Shown: piece by piece, positions 59,631 to 64,000 of the stretch | Layout of the letters: every line of letters begins with the position of its first letter | Numbering within the stretch: position 1 is the first letter of the stretch | Assembly: GCF_001423525.1 (NCBI RefSeq) | Contig: NZ_LMOI01000024.1 | Location: forward strand, 1-64,000 | Direction: 5' to 3' | Origin: Arthrobacter sp. Leaf137 | Lineage (GTDB): Bacteria > Actinomycetota > Actinomycetes > Actinomycetales > Micrococcaceae | DNA length: 64,000 nt | The notes under the pieces: model-generated | Databases searched by the model: none | What the model was told of the DNA's origin: nothing | What the model saw: the letters and a program-made list of their open reading frames with translations, nothing else | Translations under genes and position numbers: made by a program

Positions 59631-60656
59631 ATGTCCACAACTGAAGTTCCAGCACCCGTGGCCAACCCGCGGGCCTCCTTCTTCCTTCGGCTCCCGGTGG
59701 TGTCGCATGTGCGCCAAAGCGTGGGGCTGCAGCGCGGGATGCTCATCATGGGCCTCGTCCTGACGGCAGTCTTTCTCCTGACCGCACTGCTTGCCCCGTT
59801 CATCGCGCCGTACGGGTTCGCCCAACTGTCTGACGGCGACGGAAACTTTCCCGCCCAGCAGCCACCCGGCGGCAAGCACCCGCTGGGCACCACCGTGGGT
59901 GGCTACGACGTCCTCTCCCGCGTGATGTGGGGAACCCAGACGGCACTGCTCGTCATCATCATCGCCGTTGTGCTGTCCATCTTCGCCGGAGTCATCCTTG
60001 GCCTCGTCAGCGGCTACATCGGCGGCTGGCTTGACCGGATCCTGGTGGTGGTGGCGGACGCCATCTACGCCTTCCCTTCCCTGCTGCTGGCGATCGTCAT
60101 GGCCATCGTGATCAGCGGGGGGCAGTCCAGCCTCTTCGGTGGTGTCATGGCAGCGGCCATATCCATCACCGTGGTGTTCATCCCGCAGTACTTCCGGGTC
60201 ATCAGGGCTGAGACCATCCGGCTCAAAGCCGAACCGTTCGTTGAGTCCGCCAAGGTGGTGGGTGCTTCGAACCTGCGCATCATCACCCGCCACATTTACC
60301 GGAACGCAACGCGGACACTCCCACTGATCTTCACGCTCAATGCGTCCGAGGCGATCCTCACCCTCGCCGCACTGGGTTTCCTCGGCTTCGGCATCGAACC
60401 CAGCTCCGCCTCCGAATGGGGCTTCGACCTGAGCAAGGCCCTTGCCGACACCACCTCCGGTATCTGGTGGACGGGAGTCTTCCCGGGCCTCGCCATTGTG
60501 TGGGTGGTCCTGGGACTGACCCTGGTGGGTGAAAGCATCAACGACCTCAACGATCCCCGCCTGCGCGGCCGTAAACGGGCGAACCGCAAGGCCCCGGCCG
60601 CCTCTCCGGCCGCCAACGCCGCCCCGGGACCTGACACAGAATCGAGCAACCCGTGA
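59631..60656 (+). CDS. Dipeptide-type ABC transporter, permease (DppC-like)
   Basis: A 341-residue permease with the DppC features HPLGTTVGGYDVLSRVMWGTQ (given here as HPLGTTVGGYDVLSRVMWG), LSGYIGGWLD and the EAA loop ESAKVVGASNLRIITRHIYR. About 40 polar residues extend the C-terminus. The stop overlaps the ATPase start (GTGA), so permease and ATPase are translationally coupled. Confidence 0.92.
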   Translation: MSTTEVPAPVANPRASFFLRLPVVSHVRQSVGLQRGMLIMGLVLTAVFLLTALLAPFIAPYGFAQLSDGDGNFPAQQPPGGKHPLGTTVGGYDVLSRVMWGTQTALLVIIIAVVLSIFAGVILGLVSGYIGGWLDRILVVVADAIYAFPSLLLAIVMAIVISGGQSSLFGGVMAAAISITVVFIPQYFRVIRAETIRLKAEPFVESAKVVGASNLRIITRHIYRNATRTLPLIFTLNASEAILTLAALGFLGFGIEPSSASEWGFDLSKALADTTSGIWWTGVFPGLAIVWVVLGLTLVGESINDLNDPRLRGRKRANRKAPAASPAANAAPGPDTESSNP

Positions 60657-62368
60657 CCGAAAACCTGGATACGCCATCGGGCAGCGGAGGCCCCGGACCG
60701 AAGACTGTCCTTGGCATCGACCATTTGCAGGTCACCTTCGCCACCGACTCCGGCGACGTTCATGCCGTCAAGGATGTGAGCCTGGAGCTCAAGGCCGGTG
60801 AAGTCCTGGCCATCGTTGGGGAGTCGGGCTCGGGCAAGACCGTCACCGCCAAAACCATCCTCGGCCTGCTACCTGAAACGGCCACCAGCTCCGGCGCCGT
60901 CCTCATCAACGGCACCAACATCATCAGCCTCAGCCCTGCCCGCCTGCGCCAGATCCGCGGGCGGGACGTGGCAATGGTGTTCCAGGAACCGTCCACGGCG
61001 CTGAATCCGGTCTTTACTGTCGGCTGGCAGATCGCAGAGGGTATCCGCGCCCACTCCGGACAGGGCGGCGGCAAGCGGGTCTCAGCCAAGGAAGCCAAGG
61101 AACGGGCCATCGATGCCCTGCGCAAGGTGGGTATCCCGGATCCTGAACACCGGGTGAACTACTACCCGCACCAGTTCTCCGGCGGGCAGAAGCAGCGGGT
61201 GGTCATCGCAGCAGCCCTCGCACTGAACCCCGGACTGATCGTGGCTGATGAACCCACCACAGCCCTCGACGTCACCGTCCAGGCGGAAATCCTGGAACTG
61301 CTCCGCGACCTGCGCGGCCAATACGGCACCTCGATCGTCCTGATTACCCACAACATGGGTGTGGTGGCAGACCTGGCCGACAGGGTGGTGGTGATGTACC
61401 GGGGCGACATCGTGGAAGAGGCCCCGGCGCGGAAGCTGTTCGCTGAGCCCAAGCAGGAGTACACCCGGCAGCTCCTGGCCGCAGTGCCGCACCTGGGCCG
61501 GAACTCGGCGTCGGAAGGGCTGACGGAACGGCGCCACCAGGAAGAGGAGGTGCTGGTCGAGGCCAAAAACCTCACCATCGAATACCCGGGAAGGCTGGGA
61601 ACACCGGCATTCAAGGCAGTGGACGGCGTCAGTTTCACCCTGTCCAGGGGTGAGGTATTCGGGCTGGTGGGGGAGTCCGGCTCCGGCAAGACCACCATTG
61701 GGCGGGCCATCGCCGGCCTGAACCGGACCACCGGCGGCAGCCTCAAGGTCCTTGGCTACGAGATGCTGGACCTGCGGGAAAGGACCTTCAAACCGCTCCG
61801 CAAGGACATCGGCTTCGTCTTCCAGGACCCGGCCGCTTCCTTCAACCCGCAGCTGACCATCGGGGACTGCATCGCCGAGCCTATGGTGATCCACACCCGG
61901 CCCAGCGAAGCGCAGCTGCGCAAACGCGTCGGCGAGTTGCTCGAATCAGTCCAGCTCCCGGCGTCGTATGCGGGACGGTACCCGCATGAACTCTCCGGCG
62001 GGCAGCGGCAGCGGGCGTCGCTGGCGCGCGCGCTGAGCCTGAACCCGCGGCTGCTGATTGCGGACGAGCCGACATCGGCCCTCGACGTCTCGGTCCAGGC
62101 GAAGGTCCTGGAGCTGTTCCGGGACATCCAGGAGGAGTTCGGTTTCGGCTGCCTGTTCATCAGCCACGACCTTGCGGTGGTAGACATCCTGTCCACGTGG
62201 GTGGGCGTGCTGTACAAGGGAAAGCTGGTGGAACAGGGGATCGGCAGCCAGGTCATGGGAAGCCCGCAACACGACTACACCCGCCGCCTGATCGCATCGC
62301 TTCCCGTTCCCGATCCTGACGAGCAGGCCCGGCGGCGGGAGGAAAGCCGGGCATTGCTGGGCCTCTAG
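60653..62368 (+). CDS. Dipeptide-type ABC transporter, fused double ATP-binding protein (DppD-DppF)
   Basis: A 571-residue protein that joins two ATPases. The first half has Walker A GESGSGKTVTAK and signature FSGGQKQRVVIAAAL; the second has GESGSGKTTIGRA and LSGGQRQRASLARAL. Each has a Walker B (LIVADEPTTALD, LLIADEPTSALD) and a switch histidine (LITHNMG, FISHDLA). The fusion replaces separate dppD and dppF genes. The GTG at 60653 overlaps the permease stop. It ends at a long hairpin. Confidence 0.94.
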   Translation: MTENLDTPSGSGGPGPKTVLGIDHLQVTFATDSGDVHAVKDVSLELKAGEVLAIVGESGSGKTVTAKTILGLLPETATSSGAVLINGTNIISLSPARLRQIRGRDVAMVFQEPSTALNPVFTVGWQIAEGIRAHSGQGGGKRVSAKEAKERAIDALRKVGIPDPEHRVNYYPHQFSGGQKQRVVIAAALALNPGLIVADEPTTALDVTVQAEILELLRDLRGQYGTSIVLITHNMGVVADLADRVVVMYRGDIVEEAPARKLFAEPKQEYTRQLLAAVPHLGRNSASEGLTERRHQEEEVLVEAKNLTIEYPGRLGTPAFKAVDGVSFTLSRGEVFGLVGESGSGKTTIGRAIAGLNRTTGGSLKVLGYEMLDLRERTFKPLRKDIGFVFQDPAASFNPQLTIGDCIAEPMVIHTRPSEAQLRKRVGELLESVQLPASYAGRYPHELSGGQRQRASLARALSLNPRLLIADEPTSALDVSVQAKVLELFRDIQEEFGFGCLFISHDLAVVDILSTWVGVLYKGKLVEQGIGSQVMGSPQHDYTRRLIASLPVPDPDEQARRREESRALLGL

Positions 62369-62387
62369 GAGCGGGGTTCGGCCACAG

Positions 62388-62429
62388 TGTGAAGCGCCGG
62401 TGCGGCAGACGCTGCATCGGCGCTTCACA
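62388..62429 (+). terminator. Terminator downstream of the dipeptide transporter operon
   Basis: TGTGAAGCGCCGGTGC (62388-62403) pairs with GCATCGGCGCTTCACA read at 62414-62429 (one wobble pair), with a 10-base loop. No strong T-run follows. Confidence 0.75.
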
Positions 62430-62454
62430 GCCGTTTCATTACGCTGCCTGCCCA

Positions 62455-62460
62455 TAGACT
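62455..62460 (+). promoter_or_regulatory. -10 element of the chorismate mutase gene (leaderless)
   Basis: TAGACT, six bases, ATG at 62467. No Shine-Dalgarno precedes the ATG. Confidence 0.55.
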
Positions 62461-62466
62461 GGATGC

Positions 62467-62874
62467 ATGACGCAGCACAACCTCCATTCTTCCGGTTCCG
62501 ACGATTTTGATCCCTCCGCCAGTTCGTTGGCCGGGCAGGTCGACCAGTCGGTGATGGCTGAACTGCTGTCAATCCGCTCCAGTATTGACAACATCGATGC
62601 GACGCTGGTGTACCTGCTGGCGGAGCGGTTCAAGGCAACGCAGAAAGTCGGATTCCTCAAAGCCAACCACCGCCTGCCTGCGGGCGATCCCGGGAGGGAA
62701 GCGGCGCAGATCGCGAGGCTTCGGAGGCTGGCGGAGGACGCGCACCTGGATCCTGCGTTCGCCGAGAAGTTCCTCAACTTCATCATTGGCGAAGTCATCC
62801 GGCACCACGAAGCCATTGCCGAGGACCACCAGGCGGCGACCGGCCGGCAGGCGCAGGCGCCGACGCGCGCGTGA
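62467..62874 (+). CDS. Chorismate mutase (AroQ type)
   Basis: A 135-residue helical protein. The core AELLSIRSSIDNIDATLVYL, then LAERFKATQKVGFLKANHRL and EKFLNFIIGEVIRHHEAIAE, is the AroQ fold that converts chorismate to prephenate for Phe and Tyr. The key arginine of RSSID and the lysine of QKVG are present. There is no signal peptide, so it is cytoplasmic and stand-alone, possibly in complex with DAHP synthase as in other Actinobacteria. It overlaps the MetE-like gene by GTGA, a close coupling whose reason is not obvious. Confidence 0.9.
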   Translation: MTQHNLHSSGSDDFDPSASSLAGQVDQSVMAELLSIRSSIDNIDATLVYLLAERFKATQKVGFLKANHRLPAGDPGREAAQIARLRRLAEDAHLDPAFAEKFLNFIIGEVIRHHEAIAEDHQAATGRQAQAPTRA

Positions 62875-63935
62875 CCGCCCAACACCCGGAGGCTTCCGCT
62901 CCGGCGCCGGAACAGCTCCTGCCCACGGAAGTGACCGCCACGGCACTCGGGCAGTGGCCGGGTGAAGACCCCTATGAAGCAGCGCGGATCATCCGTGGCG
63001 AACTCGGCAGCCCGCACATGCCGTTCCTCGCCGAGCTCCCGGCCCGCGGCGTCGGGTCCGACGCCTTGGGGCGCACCGCGTCCCTCCTTGAAGAGCTGGC
63101 CGTCGATGTGCAGCCCTTCGGCTGGCGCCTGGTGGACCGGCCCGGCAAGGATTACCGCCGCGCGGCCTCGGCGTTGTCCACGGACATCAATATCCTGGCC
63201 GATGTCGCAGGCGCAGAAGACAGCCCTGCCCCGGAAATCAAGGTTCAACTGGTCGGCCCGATGAGCCTTGCAGCTGGACTGCACCTGCATAACGGTGAGC
63301 GTGCCCTGATCGACTACGGTGCCCGGAGGGACCTCGCGGCGTCGCTGGCTGCCGGCCTGGGAACGTACCTCGGCAGGGTGGCGGCCGCCGTGCCCGGAGC
63401 CCGGCTGGTTGTCCAGCTTGACGAACCGGACATCGCTGCGGTCCTGGCCGGCACCATTCCCACGGCCAGCGGCTACCGGACGCTCCGCGCGGTGGCAGGT
63501 TCCGAAGCCCGGGATTCGTGGCGCCTGGTCCTTGATTCATTACGCGCTGCCGGCGCCGTGGAAACTGTTGTTGCGGTACCTGAGGTGGAGGCGCCTTTCG
63601 AACAGATCCTCGCGGCCGGGGCCGACGGTATCGCCGTGCCGCTCAAGGCGCTGACCACCCGCCAGTGGGAACAGCTGGCGGGTGCCGCTGAAGCGGGAAA
63701 GCGGCTCTGGATCGGTGCGCTGGACGTTGCCGGCAGTGCACGGACGAAGACCGCCGACTGTGTTGACGCAGTCTGGCGCCCGTGGCGGCAGCTCGGGCTT
63801 CCTGCCGCGGCCATCAGCAGCGTCCGGATCACTCCCTCATCCGGGCTCGCCGCCGTCACCCCGTCCCGGGCACAGGAACTCCTGGGCCAGCTGACCAAGG
63901 TGGCCGACGGTCTGAACCAGCAGGCCCTCGGCTAG
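62871..63935 (+). CDS. MetE/UROD-like TIM-barrel protein, probably not a functional methionine synthase
   Basis: A 354-residue protein resembling the C-terminal catalytic barrel of cobalamin-independent methionine synthase (M. tuberculosis Rv3015c type). It has HMPFLAELPARGVG near the N-terminus, IKVQLVGPMSLAAGL, VQLDEPDIAAVLAGTIP and, near the end, ITPSSGLAAVTPSRAQELL. True MetE has a zinc-ligand cysteine in the last of these (DCGL); here it is SSGL, and no His-x-Cys pair is visible, so zinc-dependent methyl transfer is unlikely. The GTG start overlaps the chorismate mutase stop. In mycobacteria this gene precedes ligA; the window ends 65 bp after it. Confidence 0.8.
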   Translation: MTAQHPEASAPAPEQLLPTEVTATALGQWPGEDPYEAARIIRGELGSPHMPFLAELPARGVGSDALGRTASLLEELAVDVQPFGWRLVDRPGKDYRRAASALSTDINILADVAGAEDSPAPEIKVQLVGPMSLAAGLHLHNGERALIDYGARRDLAASLAAGLGTYLGRVAAAVPGARLVVQLDEPDIAAVLAGTIPTASGYRTLRAVAGSEARDSWRLVLDSLRAAGAVETVVAVPEVEAPFEQILAAGADGIAVPLKALTTRQWEQLAGAAEAGKRLWIGALDVAGSARTKTADCVDAVWRPWRQLGLPAAAISSVRITPSSGLAAVTPSRAQELLGQLTKVADGLNQQALG

Positions 63936-64000
63936 GGCAGGCCGCGCCGGGACGGTCAGGTTCGGTTTTCCCACCGGTCAGGCTGTGCGTAGCGGGGCAG

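Noticed and set aside
1..64000. Search for CRISPR arrays, transposase genes, integrases, toxin-antitoxin pairs and restriction systems
   Set aside because: None was seen. The only perfect long repeats are the 55-bp tandem unit and the two tRNA genes, and no recognisable mobile or defence gene is present.

Overview
The window is high-GC chromosomal DNA from an actinobacterium, most likely a member of the Micrococcaceae close to Arthrobacter/Pseudarthrobacter. This is inferred from gene content and order, not from a database match. The evidence is a coproporphyrin-type heme pathway (HemQ, HemY/CgoX), AdnA-AdnB in place of RecBCD, UvrD2 with a tetracysteine plus HRDC tail, a UPF0182 membrane protein, RskA/SigK, a GlcNAc-PI-type deacetylase, many GTG/TTG starts and many apparently leaderless promoters. 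I see no insertion sequence, prophage, CRISPR array or clear island; nearly everything looks like conserved core genome.

Layout. 0-2.7 kb: a small membrane protein, a DUF3107 protein, a TetR regulator and, divergently, a MoeZ-type sulfur-carrier activating enzyme. 2.7-15.4 kb: a complete heme biosynthesis cluster. hemA runs left; hemE, hemY, a secreted Ala/Pro/Ser-rich protein, hemQ-hemH-hemC-hemD, hemB, a luciferase-like flavin oxidoreductase and hemL run right. All nine enzymes from glutamyl-tRNA to heme are present. 15.6-18.1 kb: a polar amino acid ABC importer. 18.4-31.9 kb: a DNA-repair and helicase block with a DEDD exonuclease, an alkyltransferase-like protein, AdnA, AdnB, an APH-like kinase, NudC, UvrD2 and a YgjP-type metallopeptidase. 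31.9-37.8 kb: a zinc metalloprotease-like protein, a PDZ-Lon membrane protease and the UPF0182 protein. The 0.4-2.7 and 18-38 kb parts match, from memory, the order of Mycobacterium tuberculosis Rv3193c-Rv3208.

38.0-38.4 kb: two identical initiator tRNA-Met genes, each with its own terminator. 38.4-45.9 kb: a cytochrome b561-like protein, a photolyase, and an envelope-stress group of PspA, a TPM-domain coiled-coil protein and HtrA. 46.1-48.7 kb: etfB-etfA and a PIG-L deacetylase. 48.7-50.9 kb: rskA, sigK and trmL, with a SigK-like promoter in front of sigK. 50.9-56.5 kb: a DnaJ protein with a NERD-like tail, a lipoprotein, DoxX divergent from a SufR-like cysteine-rich regulator, a cysteine desulfurase and mnmA, which together make tRNA 2-thiouridine. 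56.8-62.4 kb: a dipeptide-type ABC importer with a fused double ATPase. 62.5-63.9 kb: chorismate mutase overlapping a MetE-like protein. The etf, iscS-like, mnmA and MetE-like genes recall the M. tuberculosis Rv3015c-Rv3029c block.

The most useful non-routine signals are regulatory: an operator-like palindrome ahead of hemQ, a TTAC/GTAA operator between tetR and moeZ, a palindrome covering both the doxX and SufR-like promoters, a SigK-type promoter, and nine genes with a TANNNT-N6-RTG leaderless arrangement. No wholly new multi-gene system is evident; the best leads are the DoxX/SufR-like pair, the DnaJ/NERD-like fusion, the degenerate MetE-like protein beside chorismate mutase, and the two non-heme genes inside the heme cluster.
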